The notes under the pieces are model-generated. The model saw only the letters and a list, made by a program, of their open reading frames with translations, made no database searches and was not told where the DNA came from. Positions 7,361-16,612 of a DNA stretch of 37,402 bases are shown piece by piece. The stretch is from an uncultured Muribaculaceae bacterium (GTDB taxonomy: Bacteria > Bacteroidota > Bacteroidia > Bacteroidales > Muribaculaceae), in assembly GCA_944321685.1 (NCBI GenBank), contig CALUMH010000024.1:1-37402 (forward strand), read 5' to 3'. How positions within the stretch are numbered: the stretch's first letter is position 1; each line of letters starts with the position of its first letter. Position numbers and translations under genes: made by a program.

Positions 7361-9184
7361 TCATTCACGCACTCCGCCACGGTCGGCCGATGTGACCATC
7401 GAGGCATATGCCTGCAATGCCTTCGATACCACACGGCTGCGCTTTGTGGGCTTGAAAGCGTCTTTGCCCTTGGCTTCTTCCTCGGCTCGGCGCGCCGCAA
7501 GTTCCTCGTCGCTTAACAGCACGTTGATGCTGCGCTCGGGAATATTTATGTCAATAATATCGCCGTCGCGCAACAGCCCCACATTACCGCCCCGTGCCGC
7601 CTCGGGAGAAATATGGCCTATCGACAACCCCGATGTGCCACCCGAAAAACGCCCGTCGGTGATAAGAGCACACTCCTTGCCAAGGTGGCGCGACTTGATG
7701 TATGAAGTCGGATAAAGCATCTCCTGCATACCGGGTCCGCCTTTAGGCCCTTCATATATGATAACCACCACGTCGCCGGCCTGTACCTTGCCTCCAAGAA
7801 TACCTTCGACAGCATCTTCCTGCGACTCAAACACACGAGCCGTTCCGCGGAAATGGAAAATGCTTTCGTCAACACCGGCAGTCTTTACCACACACCCGTG
7901 CAAGGCAATATTGCCGCGCAACACAGCAAGGCCGCCATCTTTCACATATGCATGGTCGAAGTCGCGTATGCACCCTGCGGCACGGTCGGCATCAAGTTCC
8001 TTATAATAATTTTCCTGTCCGCCCAGCATTACCGACCTCACTCCGGCCGGAGCACTCTTCCACAACCATGCCGTGGCAGTATCGAATTTACCGCCTTCTA
8101 TAGAATAACGTTCAATGGCTTCGCCGAGCGTCAACCCATCGACGCGCTTCAGCGATGTATCGATTAACCCGCCTGACGCAAGTATGCCCATAATCGACAT
8201 AATGCCACCGGCACGGTTCACATCCTCGATATGATATTTTGAATTTGGAGCTACTTTGCACAATACCGGAGTGCGGCGCGAAAGCGCGTCAATGTCATCC
8301 ATCGTAAAGTCGGCCTCGGCTTCGTTGGCCACGGCAAGCAAGTGCAGCACCGTATTGGTGCTCCCTCCCATGGCAATGTCGAGCGTCATGGCATTCAACA
8401 TGGCTTGGCGGCTTGCTATACTGCGCGGCAGCACACTCGTGTCGCCTTCATCGTAATACTTGCGGCAATTCTCCACAATAAGCCTTGCGGCCTGCTTGAA
8501 CAATTTCACACGGTTGGCATGAGTGGCAACAATAGTACCGTTCCCCGGCAATCCGAGTCCGAGAGCCTCCACAAGGCAGTTCATGGAATTGGCCGTAAAC
8601 ATTCCCGAGCACGAACCGCACGTGGGGCAAGCGCAACCTTCCACCTCGGCAATTGTTGCATCGTCGATACTGTCGTCGGCAGCATCAACCATAACATCGA
8701 TAAGATCGAGAGCACGATTGCCAAGGTGCCCGGCCTCCATTGGACCACCCGACACAAAAATCGCGGGTATGTTCAATCTCATGGCAGCCATGAGCATACC
8801 GGGCGTGATTTTGTCGCAATTGCTTATGCACACCATTGCATCGGCACAGTGCGCATTAACCATATATTCCACGCTGTCGGCTATAAGATCGCGCGACGGC
8901 AACGAATAAAGCATGCCTTGGTGCCCCATGGCAATGCCGTCGTCGATGGCAATTGTATTGAATTCGGCGGCAAAACACCCTGCTTGCTCAATCTCGTGCT
9001 TCACCATCTGCCCCACATCATGCAAATGGGTATGCCCCGGCACAAACTGCGTGAATGAATTGACGATGGCTATAACAGGTTTGCCCAGCTGTGTGGGTTT
9101 CATGCCATTGGCAAGCCACAAGGCCCTTGCTCCGGCCATGCGGCGACCCTGGGTCGATATCGAACTTCTTAATGGAATACTCAT
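7361..9184 (-). CDS. ilvD: dihydroxy-acid dehydratase
   Basis: 607 residues. IlvD dehydrates 2,3-dihydroxy acids to the 2-oxo acids of valine and isoleucine synthesis, using an Fe-S cluster and Mg2+. Cluster-ligand regions are clear: [15 protein letters not shown] near residue 122, and [20 protein letters not shown] near residue 195. The C-terminal region [20 protein letters not shown] is typical. It is the first gene of the ilv operon and is preceded by a leader of about 420 bases with a leader peptide, an attenuator and a second mini-ORF. As an Fe-S enzyme it is the step most sensitive to iron and oxygen. Confidence 0.97.
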   Translation of the reverse strand: MSIPLRSSISTQGRRMAGARALWLANGMKPTQLGKPVIAIVNSFTQFVPGHTHLHDVGQMVKHEIEQAGCFAAEFNTIAIDDGIAMGHQGMLYSLPSRDLIADSVEYMVNAHCADAMVCISNCDKITPGMLMAAMRLNIPAIFVSGGPMEAGHLGNRALDLIDVMVDAADDSIDDATIAEVEGCACPTCGSCSGMFTANSMNCLVEALGLGLPGNGTIVATHANRVKLFKQAARLIVENCRKYYDEGDTSVLPRSIASRQAMLNAMTLDIAMGGSTNTVLHLLAVANEAEADFTMDDIDALSRRTPVLCKVAPNSKYHIEDVNRAGGIMSIMGILASGGLIDTSLKRVDGLTLGEAIERYSIEGGKFDTATAWLWKSAPAGVRSVMLGGQENYYKELDADRAAGCIRDFDHAYVKDGGLAVLRGNIALHGCVVKTAGVDESIFHFRGTARVFESQEDAVEGILGGKVQAGDVVVIIYEGPKGGPGMQEMLYPTSYIKSRHLGKECALITDGRFSGGTSGLSIGHISPEAARGGNVGLLRDGDIIDINIPERSINVLLSDEELAARRAEEEAKGKDAFKPTKRSRVVSKALQAYASMVTSADRGGVRE

Positions 9185-9249
9185 TATGTTTTTTTTGCTA
9201 TATATTGTTTCTTGGAAACCAAGTGTTTATTTCCTTTATTTGCCACATA

Positions 9250-9283
9250 GTGGGTGCGGCACATCACATTCCGCCACACCCAC
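9250..9283 (-). promoter_or_regulatory. stable hairpin in ilvD leader RNA
   Basis: On the minus strand GTGGGTG (9283-9277) pairs with CACCCAC (9256-9250). After a three-base bulge, CGG pairs with CCG, closing an 11-base loop. No T-run follows, so it is not a terminator. The last codons and the stop of the 25-residue Cys-rich mini-ORF lie within the 5' arm and loop, so translation to the stop would melt it. Confidence 0.5.
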
Positions 9284-9341
9284 ATGGACAAAAAACATTC
9301 GGTTTCATACTAAAAATAAATTCAATAAACATCTTCTTCAT
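9264..9341 (-). CDS. possible 25-aa Cys-rich upstream ORF before ilvD
   Basis: ATG at 9341 to TGA at 9266-9264. The peptide starts MKKMFIEFIF and ends NVFCPCGCGGM, with three Cys in five residues. It lies after the ilv attenuator and 79 bases before ilvD, and its 3' end overlaps a stable hairpin. Cys-rich upstream ORFs can act as translation-stalling sensors, and the next gene encodes an Fe-S enzyme, but no function is shown. It could be a chance ORF, since Bacteroidales genes have no strong ribosome-binding-site signal to help decide. Confidence 0.35.
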   Translation of the reverse strand: MKKMFIEFIFSMKPNVFCPCGCGGM

Positions 9342-9370
9342 AATACAATGGCCGGCACTTAATTGAAAAA

Positions 9371-9418
9371 TAAAAAACCTTTCCGCCATCAGTCTCTTGC
9401 TTTTTTGGAGGAAAGGTT
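9371..9418 (-). terminator. transcription attenuator of the ilv operon
   Basis: On the minus strand AACCTTTCC (9418-9410) pairs perfectly with GGAAAGGTT (9384-9376), with two more G-C pairs inside past one mismatch. TTTTTTATTTTTC follows, a textbook intrinsic terminator, but it sits upstream of ilvD inside the leader. The TTCCTCC of its 5' arm (9413-9407) is exactly complementary to GGAGGAA (9481-9475), which lies one base after the leader-peptide stop and can serve as the antiterminator. Confidence 0.85.
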
Positions 9419-9482
9419 CTGTATGTTATTTTTTACCAAATGCTTCAATGCCGTTATTCCGACCGCTGCATTGCTTCCTCCT

Positions 9483-9584
9483 TCACCTTACGATAATATC
9501 CATAATCACTGCCACGACGCTAATCGACAAGACGACGTGTAGGACAACAGATAGCAAGTTGATGATAGAAGCGGTTACGTTCAT
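9483..9584 (-). CDS. ilv operon leader peptide (33 aa)
   Basis: ATG at 9584, TGA at 9485-9483, 33 codons. By my translation 19 of 33 residues are Val, Ile or Leu (about 9, 6 and 4), including runs LLSVVLHVV and MDIIV near the end. This is the composition expected of a branched-chain amino acid leader peptide whose translation speed reports charged-tRNA supply. The ORF starts about 19 bases after the predicted transcription start, and the antiterminator segment begins one base after its stop. Stalling at the Val/Ile codons would leave that segment free to open the terminator; normal termination would mask it. Ends are supported by the frame and composition; the mechanism is inferred from the structure. 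Confidence 0.85.
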   Translation of the reverse strand: MNVTASIINLLSVVLHVVLSISVVAVIMDIIVR

Positions 9585-9609
9585 AACATTTATATCTTTT
9601 ATTATGCCA

Positions 9610-9641
9610 CAAAGTTATGCAAGAATATCCAACCATGCAAA
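9610..9641 (-). promoter_or_regulatory. ilv operon promoter
   Basis: TAACTTTG (9617-9610) and TTTG (9641-9638) on the minus strand with a 20-base spacer, a full match to the Bacteroidales consensus. Transcription should start near 9603, giving a leader of about 420 bases before ilvD. Confidence 0.8.
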
Positions 9642-9743
9642 TTTTTTACACAAAATTTGCCCTGATTGCGACATTTGTCAATCGCATGGCGCAATATACA
9701 AAAAATACGAAACATGACACGCCGTTTCCGGTTTTGATACAAC

Positions 9744-9786
9744 AAAAGTGGCTGCAAGGTTCTTAAAGCCCTTGCAACCACTTTTT
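9744..9786 (-). terminator. bidirectional terminator after the large T9SS gene
   Basis: AGTGG-C-TGCAAGG (9747-9759) pairs with CCTTGCA-A-CCACT (9770-9782). The plus strand ends in TTTTT and the minus strand in TTTTG. It sits 16 bases beyond the stop of the 1822-residue gene and upstream of the ilv promoter, insulating the two. Confidence 0.75.
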
Positions 9787-9801
9787 CATATTTATCGGAA
9801 T

Positions 9802-12800
9802 TTATCGCACAACACTTATTTTACGTGTGGCACGGGTTCCGGCATTATCGTCAATAATGGTAAGAATATACATTCCTGCAGGAAGCGACGATACATCGAC
9901 CGATGACTGTTTGTCATCAAGCATCATCACCGTTGCTCCGCTCATATTGGTCAACATGAGACGTGTATATTCGCCTTCTACAACCAGTCGATCGCTTACA
10001 GGATTGGGATATACCTTGAGCGAGTTGCTATATACATCTTCAACGCCCAAAGCTTGTGTATCAAATGTAATAGTAACCATCTCCGACTCGCCCGAGTTAT
10101 ACACAGCCTTGACCCCGGCAGTGTGTTCACCGGCCGACACATTGTCGAATTGCCAACTTATCTCGGAAGTTTCACCCAAACTGTTTCCATCGAGATATAC
10201 CTCATAAGTCACTCCCGGCGTTTGTACTGCAGATGCCGAAGCCGCACGCATTCGCGAGACAACAGGCAGTTGGCCTATTTTCACATCATCGATCATAAGG
10301 ATAAATCCGTATTCTTCGGTCGAAACATTGCGTATGGCCACGTGCTTGGCTGCGGCAGGAACGGTATATGAATATTCGGTCCAACCGGTAACCGGCTTCA
10401 CATTCTTGGCAAGCCATACGAAATCATCGGTAGTGGGGTCGGCCTCAAGTGTGTACCCCACACAGAATATATCGTGATTTCCATCTTGGGTATCATAAGA
10501 ACTTACATAGAAACTGAACCCGAAATCACTTGCATAAGACAATTCAGGCGAAATAAACCAGTCGTCACTGCCACCGAGAGCCACAAAACTTGCAAGGAAT
10601 TTGTCGCCGCTGTGTGGTTTCAACTGTTCATTTTCGGCTTGCGACGGATTTACCGACGATGGGTTGAATGCCATGAATGCCATCTTGCCATTCATGTTGG
10701 TAAATTCCGCATTTTGGAAACCGTAAGTGTATTGGTCGTCGCCGTCAATATAAGTCCACCCCGTATCTCCCGCAGGATTGATTTCAAAATCTTCGCAACT
10801 TTCAAAATCTTCTTCGATGGGATCGGTGGTATTCCATGTAAACAACACCGAGCTTGTCGAACCATTCACAAGCTCCACTTTCAAATTCTCGGGAGCGACA
10901 ATTATCTCCTTCAACAAATATGCGTCGGTCGAGTAATCGTCGTCACTTGAGAAATCGACTGAAGTATTGACATTCTCATATCCGGCAAGGGTTATCGTAA
11001 GTTTGTAAGTATCTTTTACAAGATTATCGAAAGTGGCGGCACCGGCTTCGTCAACCACGGCTGTATAGCTACTGCCATAAGTATTACCGTTAAGCGTGAC
11101 AACTGCTCCTGTGGCACCTTCGCCCTCACTATTCGACTTAACATTCACAACAACCCGTGCATACATATTGTGAGCCATCAATGGTGAAAATGCCGCTTCC
11201 GACTCCGAACCGTCGGGATAAACCGTCTTAACGGCATAAGCATACATTCCGGCCTCGGCCCCTGCAAGGTTGTCGGCAACAGTCATATCCGACTGGGCAA
11301 CACTTGTTACCGGAACCCATGCCGTCGCATTGCCTTCGTCACCGTGTTTCACACGCCACACATTATAAGTGCAGAAGTCGGGCATCGCCTCTCCATCGGC
11401 AAGCAGGCTGCTTTCACCGCCATTGTCGGCAAGGCGGTAACCTTTACCCCTAATCATCAAGTTGCTGCGAATGCCATCTCTTTCGACAAAATCAAATTCT
11501 CCGTTGGTATAAGTGGCAGCAAACACATGAGTATTCTCCTTGAACGGGTAAACCAGGTCTTTTCCACCATCAATACCGATTCCAAGGTAACCGTTCATAT
11601 AGCTCAAACCTATCACGCAACCGTTGGGAGCAAACACCGTATCGGGCAAAACATGAGTGTTCCATTGGTCGTCAGTGGCAGCAACCTCCTCGGTATATAA
11701 CACGTCGCTTGTGGGATTGCCTTCTTCGTCAAGAGCAAGCACAAATACATTGACATAATAGTGCGGGCCACCGGCAAGCGTCTGATACCAACTTACCTCG
11801 GTAAGAGCCATCGGCTCCCGATAAATAGTTCCGAGGACGGTATTTTCATTCCCGGCTGATATGCCAAGGTTCCCATTCAATGTACCACCATCGGTACGTA
11901 ACGTGGTCGCATTCGACGCAGCCTGCCAATTTACCGTTACCCCGGCATCGCTTTCGGTTGCAAGCACATTGACCGGTGCGTATTTAAGATATTCGAGCTT
12001 TATGCTGTCGATTTTTATATCAACACCGATAACAGGAACTTCCGCAATATGCTCGGCAAACCATTCTTTCTTAACGGTCAACCTATATGAAATATCCGAC
12101 ACATAAACCGATTCAAACGTGTAGGCACCCGAATCGTCGGTTGTCGTGGTATAATCTTCATATCCCGACAGGTTCACTGTGGCTCCGGCAACAGGTTGCT
12201 TATCGAGTGTGGTAACAATGCCGCTCACGCTGCAAGCGTGCAACTCCACAAGTGTGGCATTCAGCACGACATCCGCACCACCGGTAATACTTACATTTTT
12301 TGTTACTGTTGCATAATCCTGCTTCGTCACAGTAACGGTATAATCGCCATCGGGAACATATTTCAATTCATAATTTCCTTCGGCATCGGTTTCGACTGTT
12401 ATGTTGCGCTCCACGATTGTCACCTCGGCTCCGGCTATAGGCGTTCCTTCCATATCGGTAACCGAACCCTTTATCGAAGCTCCGTCGCAACGCATCTGCA
12501 ACGTTACCGAAGCCTTGCTGCCAAATTTGGTGTTTCCGTAGTTGGCAGTGGTGGTATTGAACGAGAATGCCGTGTAACTGCTGCCCCAATAGTAAGTCCC
12601 AACCGAGTCATCTGTAGAGAAACATGGGTAGTTAATACCATTATAATATGTACCATCGGGCAAGTCGTTCACTGTGAGTATGGCAAGGTTCTTTCCTTGT
12701 TCAAAATAGAACTTCTTTTGCAGTTCAAGTGTTATTTCGCTTGTTCCCGACGGTATATCGATAGTGCCATCATACACAAGCGTCATCTCTGCCTCGGGTA

Positions 12801-15270
12801 TCCACGTGGTGGCTTGCGTCAAATCGGTGTTGGCCATATACACCTTTACGGGTATGCCATTTCTGGCATCCGACATTCCGTTTTGTACCGTAAAGTTGAA
12901 CGATTCAACCACGCCATCTTCTTTCCCTATCTCACTCGGAGTATAGATGTTCAGAGCTGCAGCATTGCTGTTATAAACGTCAAACAAGATATAACGAGAG
13001 CTGCCTGTGATGGTACCTATCTCGACAAATTCGGCACTGCCTTCGGGCAACACAGTCACTTCAATCGACTCCGACGAATTATCTCCCGACACTTCATCCT
13101 TGGCATATGCCACCTCGGCGTGTACCGTCACGGCTCCTTCAGTTTCGGGAGTCCACGATATTTCCACAATCCGGGAGGCACCCGTTTCAAGGGCTTCAGC
13201 AACATCGACAGTGGCAAGCGTGCTACCTTGAGCATCTTTCAGCAACACTTGGAAAGCATCGGCCGCATTTACGCCTTTATTGGCAACTTCAACGTTATAT
13301 GTATAACTGTTTCCGACAACTGCATTTTTCGGACCTGAAAAACCAAGCACCGTCAAATTGTTATCGGCCACCTCCTCAAGGGTGATATCGGTGAGGTAGG
13401 TAAAATAAGTACGCGGATCGGAATAAATGTAGAAACCTATATTATATATCCCGTCTTCCTTTACAGTGAATGTATATTCTATGGTAGAGAACACCGATGA
13501 CGATAAAGACTTCAAGGCCTCGTTTTCATAAAGCACCTCGGTCATGTCTTCAACCTTTGAACCCTGCCCCAAGAAAACTTTCATTTTGGCCGAAGTCTGC
13601 GTCTTGATTGCAAATGTGCCCTTGTAATTCTTTCCGGCTTTAAGTTCAAAATCATGGGAAATCAACCAATCATCCGACGGTGTTGTAGAATTATACGCAT
13701 TATTATACTGCATACTTCCATAAGAATATCCCTGCGACCATGTGCGGCCGTCGCCATCGGCATCTATTATAGTCCATGTGGCCACTTCGTCGGCATTGGC
13801 AAAACTGCACGAATAAGGCAGTTTGTTACCCGGCCCGAGCACAATTACATCGCTTGTCGCCGAAGTTCCCTTCCCGGCCTTGGTCGATGCGGTAATTTCA
13901 TATGTATAAGTTGCCACTTGCTTTATCCCGGCATCAGTGCAGGCAGGCTCAGTAAGTCCGGCTCCAATTTCCATACCGTCGGGTTGGCGCACAACATTAT
14001 ATGTAAGCGTTGAACGATCATACCATCCGCCATTAGCACCGGTATTCGGAGCATCCCATGTAACAGCAACTTCATCGGGATGAACTTTTGTGAGCAACAC
14101 ATTAGCCGGTTCGCCGGGAACATCTTCACCCACAAACACAGTCGTATCGGTCAAAACACCGCGACCCTTCTCGTTGACGGCGGCAATCTCGTATGTTGCA
14201 AGCAAGCCGGTTTCACCTTCTATATTATCGGTCCATGAAGCAGTTTCACCCGGTATCATGCCGTCGAGCGATTTCACAAGCACTTCGTTCCTGTAAATAT
14301 TTACACTTGTGATTGACGTAAGCTCTCCACCGCCAAACACCGCAGTAGGGTTAATCCATTTCAGTTCGGCACTGCAAGCTCCGTTCGGGTCGGGAGTAAC
14401 AGTGAAATCCGATACTGCCACCGGAGTGCCATCGGCCGAAGCCGTGAACGGTACATAAAGCCCGGCAACCGACGCGTCACCGGCCGACCCCATCATAGAT
14501 ACTATCGTGGCAAGTCCTGTCTCCACATCAATCTTGCACACGTAACTTTCCTCAGTATCCCATCCGCCGGTAGTCTGTACAAGAGCATTCATAGTCCACC
14601 ACAGCGTCTTGTCGGTATGATCAAATTCCATCGAGCAATCTCCCGTAGGCCGCATCTCGGTCTTGCCTATCAGCGTTTCCTCACCCGTGAGCTTATCGAT
14701 TGCCATAAAATTGCCATACTTGGTAACTCCGTATAATTGCCCTCCGTAAGAGCAGGCAAGCGAAAAATAAAAATTATCCATATCGGCAACCTTCACAGCC
14801 TTGGCTGTGGTAAGGTCGATGGTATAAAGTGCGCTGCTGCCGGGCATTTCCGAACCGCCGATGCTGCCCGAAACGGCATAGCACGTGCCGGTGGAATAAT
14901 CTACAGTCATGTCGGCTATTTTATTGGAAAATCCCGAAAATTCTCCTACTGTAGCACGTTCTCCGGTCTCCAAATCAATGCGGAGCAATTCCTCGGCCTT
15001 AACATTTGTAGTAGCATAACCGTTTGATGAGGCATAATAATAGCCATCATAATAAACCCCAGCACTCAAATACAACGACCCGAAATCTTGAATTTCTTCA
15101 AAACCGGTCATCTCAGGAAAGGGGAAACTAACCAACTGTGTGACTTGATTCTGTTGGTCGAAGAGCAAAATTCCATATGCCACAGGCGATGTCTGCGCAC
15201 GCCCCTGCAAGCACATGGCACACACTATTGCCAGGACAGTCATCCTGGCAAATAAACGTAGTTTACTCAT
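9802..15270 (-). CDS. large secreted modular protein with T9SS sorting domain
   Basis: 1822 residues. Residues 1-25 are a signal peptide ending ...LQGRAQ. Regions that can be read: a propeller-like segment with repeated short strands (about 28-275); fibronectin III-like domains (283-380, 388-480); a gingipain-type cleaved-adhesin/jelly-roll domain (484-640, with DDWLISHDFEL); a CARDB-like domain (640-745); two carboxypeptidase regulatory-like domains (932-1008 with GSVTDMEGTPIAGAEVTIVE, and 1013-1090); a third such domain (1370-1455); a second cleaved-adhesin domain (1485-1667, SDDWFISPEL); and a C-terminal sorting domain (1748-1822, LKVYPNPVSDRLVVEG ... SSLPAGMYILTI). It should be exported by Sec and then by the type IX system, ending attached to the cell surface. 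No protease catalytic motif is visible, so adhesion or substrate binding is the likely role. It has its own promoter-like site and terminator. Confidence 0.85.
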   Translation of the reverse strand: MSKLRLFARMTVLAIVCAMCLQGRAQTSPVAYGILLFDQQNQVTQLVSFPFPEMTGFEEIQDFGSLYLSAGVYYDGYYYASSNGYATTNVKAEELLRIDLETGERATVGEFSGFSNKIADMTVDYSTGTCYAVSGSIGGSEMPGSSALYTIDLTTAKAVKVADMDNFYFSLACSYGGQLYGVTKYGNFMAIDKLTGEETLIGKTEMRPTGDCSMEFDHTDKTLWWTMNALVQTTGGWDTEESYVCKIDVETGLATIVSMMGSAGDASVAGLYVPFTASADGTPVAVSDFTVTPDPNGACSAELKWINPTAVFGGGELTSITSVNIYRNEVLVKSLDGMIPGETASWTDNIEGETGLLATYEIAAVNEKGRGVLTDTTVFVGEDVPGEPANVLLTKVHPDEVAVTWDAPNTGANGGWYDRSTLTYNVVRQPDGMEIGAGLTEPACTDAGIKQVATYTYEITASTKAGKGTSATSDVIVLGPGNKLPYSCSFANADEVATWTIIDADGDGRTWSQGYSYGSMQYNNAYNSTTPSDDWLISHDFELKAGKNYKGTFAIKTQTSAKMKVFLGQGSKVEDMTEVLYENEALKSLSSSVFSTIEYTFTVKEDGIYNIGFYIYSDPRTYFTYLTDITLEEVADNNLTVLGFSGPKNAVVGNSYTYNVEVANKGVNAADAFQVLLKDAQGSTLATVDVAEALETGASRIVEISWTPETEGAVTVHAEVAYAKDEVSGDNSSESIEVTVLPEGSAEFVEIGTITGSSRYILFDVYNSNAAALNIYTPSEIGKEDGVVESFNFTVQNGMSDARNGIPVKVYMANTDLTQATTWIPEAEMTLVYDGTIDIPSGTSEITLELQKKFYFEQGKNLAILTVNDLPDGTYYNGINYPCFSTDDSVGTYYWGSSYTAFSFNTTTANYGNTKFGSKASVTLQMRCDGASIKGSVTDMEGTPIAGAEVTIVERNITVETDAEGNYELKYVPDGDYTVTVTKQDYATVTKNVSITGGADVVLNATLVELHACSVSGIVTTLDKQPVAGATVNLSGYEDYTTTTDDSGAYTFESVYVSDISYRLTVKKEWFAEHIAEVPVIGVDIKIDSIKLEYLKYAPVNVLATESDAGVTVNWQAASNATTLRTDGGTLNGNLGISAGNENTVLGTIYREPMALTEVSWYQTLAGGPHYYVNVFVLALDEEGNPTSDVLYTEEVAATDDQWNTHVLPDTVFAPNGCVIGLSYMNGYLGIGIDGGKDLVYPFKENTHVFAATYTNGEFDFVERDGIRSNLMIRGKGYRLADNGGESSLLADGEAMPDFCTYNVWRVKHGDEGNATAWVPVTSVAQSDMTVADNLAGAEAGMYAYAVKTVYPDGSESEAAFSPLMAHNMYARVVVNVKSNSEGEGATGAVVTLNGNTYGSSYTAVVDEAGAATFDNLVKDTYKLTITLAGYENVNTSVDFSSDDDYSTDAYLLKEIIVAPENLKVELVNGSTSSVLFTWNTTDPIEEDFESCEDFEINPAGDTGWTYIDGDDQYTYGFQNAEFTNMNGKMAFMAFNPSSVNPSQAENEQLKPHSGDKFLASFVALGGSDDWFISPELSYASDFGFSFYVSSYDTQDGNHDIFCVGYTLEADPTTDDFVWLAKNVKPVTGWTEYSYTVPAAAKHVAIRNVSTEEYGFILMIDDVKIGQLPVVSRMRAASASAVQTPGVTYEVYLDGNSLGETSEISWQFDNVSAGEHTAGVKAVYNSGESEMVTITFDTQALGVEDVYSNSLKVYPNPVSDRLVVEGEYTRLMLTNMSGATVMMLDDKQSSVDVSSLPAGMYILTIIDDNAGTRATRKISVVR

Positions 15271-15322
15271 AATAAAACCGTTAACAAAGAATTATAGATT
15301 AAACATTATATAAAATTGCCTA

Positions 15323-15330
15323 CAAATATA
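15323..15330 (-). promoter_or_regulatory. promoter -7 element of the large T9SS gene
   Basis: TATATTTG on the minus strand fits TAnnTTTG and would start transcription near 15316, about 46 bases before the ATG at 15270. No clear -33 TTTG is present at the right distance. Confidence 0.4.
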
Positions 15331-15507
15331 TAATAAATATTATACATAGCGGCACCATACCAAGGTAATTTTAGCCCTTTAATTAATTAAAAGCCTGCAC
15401 AAATCTCCGTTTGGATTAAATGTCATTTTGTTTTTTTGTTTTTTATAGATGTTAATTTCATTCTTATTGTGTATATTCGCAGTGCATAAACTCACTTATG
15501 GAAACTT

Positions 15508-16497
15508 ATGTCGAAATTTAAGAAACAAATATTGGGCAGCCTTAAAGATTATATCGTGATAATTCTGGGGCTTGCTATGTATGCATTCGGCTACACGGCT
15601 TTTATCCTGCCCGAAGAAGTGGTAATCGGTGGTATGCCCGGCGTTTCGGCTTTGATATACTTCAAGTTCAAGATACCGGTAGCCATATCCAACTTTGTCT
15701 TGAACTTGCTGCTGCTCGCCATTGCATGGCACATAGTGGGGCGCACATTTGTATTGCGAACCATATTCGGCATCTCGGTACTAAGCCTCCTGCTGGGTGT
15801 GATGCAACCGCTATTCACCGAACCATTCGTGGAACAACAGGCATTTATGAACGTGCTGCTCGGCGGCCTGTTGTGCGGAATGGGCATAGGAATGGTCTTC
15901 GTGCATAACGGCAGCACCGGCGGTACCGACATCGTGGCGGCAATGGTGTCGAAATCGAGCAATGTAACCATAGGCCGCACCATGCTTTATGTGGACGTAG
16001 TGATAATATCCAGTTCCTACCTGCTGTTCCACAGCATCGACAAGATTGTGTATGGTTACGTGATTTTGCTTGTAATATCCACCGTGTGCGATTACGTTAT
16101 CAACACCAACCGCCAGGCAGTGCAGTTCAACATTATTTCGGAAAAATGGTCGGAGATAGCCGATGCCATCATCAGCGAGGCTCACCGTGGCTGCACCCTT
16201 ATCCACGGTACCGGCTGGTACACAAAGCACGATGTGAAAATCCTCCTGGTTATGTGCCGGAAAATCGAGGCCATATCGATATTCAGGATAGTAAAAAGTA
16301 TCGACCCACACGCATTTGTCACCCAAGCCAACGTCAACGGAGTGTATGGGCAGGGATTTGACGAAGAAAAAATGAAACAGCAAATCAAGAAAATGCGCAA
16401 CGCAAAGGCGCGCGGCGAAGAACCCAAACCGACACTGCCGCTCAAGCACAACAGCCGAATAGAAGAAACCGCCGACTTCTCACAAAGGCAAATATAA
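15508..16497 (+). CDS. YitT family membrane protein
   Basis: 329 residues. The N-terminal 200 residues hold five or so membrane segments (IVIILGLAMYAFGYTAFIL, NFVLNLLLLAIAWHIVG, VLLGGLLCGMGIGMVFV and two more) with the family motif HNGSTGGTDIVA. The C-terminal 80 residues form the cytoplasmic DUF2179 domain (ISEKWSEIADAIISEAHRGC, KIEAISIFRIVKSIDPHAFV). YitT proteins are widespread, and their transport substrate is not established. The gene is divergent from the T9SS gene and is followed by a strong terminator, so it is probably monocistronic. The charged C-terminal tail beyond residue 290 is variable in the family. Confidence 0.9.
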   Translation: MSKFKKQILGSLKDYIVIILGLAMYAFGYTAFILPEEVVIGGMPGVSALIYFKFKIPVAISNFVLNLLLLAIAWHIVGRTFVLRTIFGISVLSLLLGVMQPLFTEPFVEQQAFMNVLLGGLLCGMGIGMVFVHNGSTGGTDIVAAMVSKSSNVTIGRTMLYVDVVIISSSYLLFHSIDKIVYGYVILLVISTVCDYVINTNRQAVQFNIISEKWSEIADAIISEAHRGCTLIHGTGWYTKHDVKILLVMCRKIEAISIFRIVKSIDPHAFVTQANVNGVYGQGFDEEKMKQQIKKMRNAKARGEEPKPTLPLKHNSRIEETADFSQRQI

Positions 16498-16528
16498 CCG
16501 ATAACCTGTTCCAAATGTCATAAAAACG

Positions 16529-16557
16529 AAAAAAGGCATTCGCTTCTGCCTTTTTTT
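16529..16557 (+). terminator. intrinsic terminator after yitT-like gene
   Basis: AAAAAAGGCA (16529-16538) pairs with TGCCTTTTTTT (16547-16557), giving a GC core followed by a seven-T run. Confidence 0.8.
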
Positions 16558-16560
16558 CCG

Positions 16561-16568
16561 TATCTTTG
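16561..16568 (+). promoter_or_regulatory. promoter -7 element of outer-membrane barrel gene
   Basis: TATCTTTG fits TAnnTTTG and lies directly after the preceding terminator. The start would be near 16575, about 38 bases before the ATG. Confidence 0.5.
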
Positions 16569-16612
16569 GAATTAGTATTTATCACATAACATTAAAAACT
16601 TAATTAAGTATT

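Noticed and set aside
7309..7500. 64-codon N-terminal extension of ilvB
   Set aside because: It reads through the ilvD end in another frame, and the conserved N-terminus begins at the ATG at 7308.
12196..13338. 380-residue open frame on the plus strand
   Set aside because: It lies wholly antisense to the 1822-residue T9SS gene, is rich in His/Arg/Cys in a way typical of reversed reading, and has no recognisable domain.
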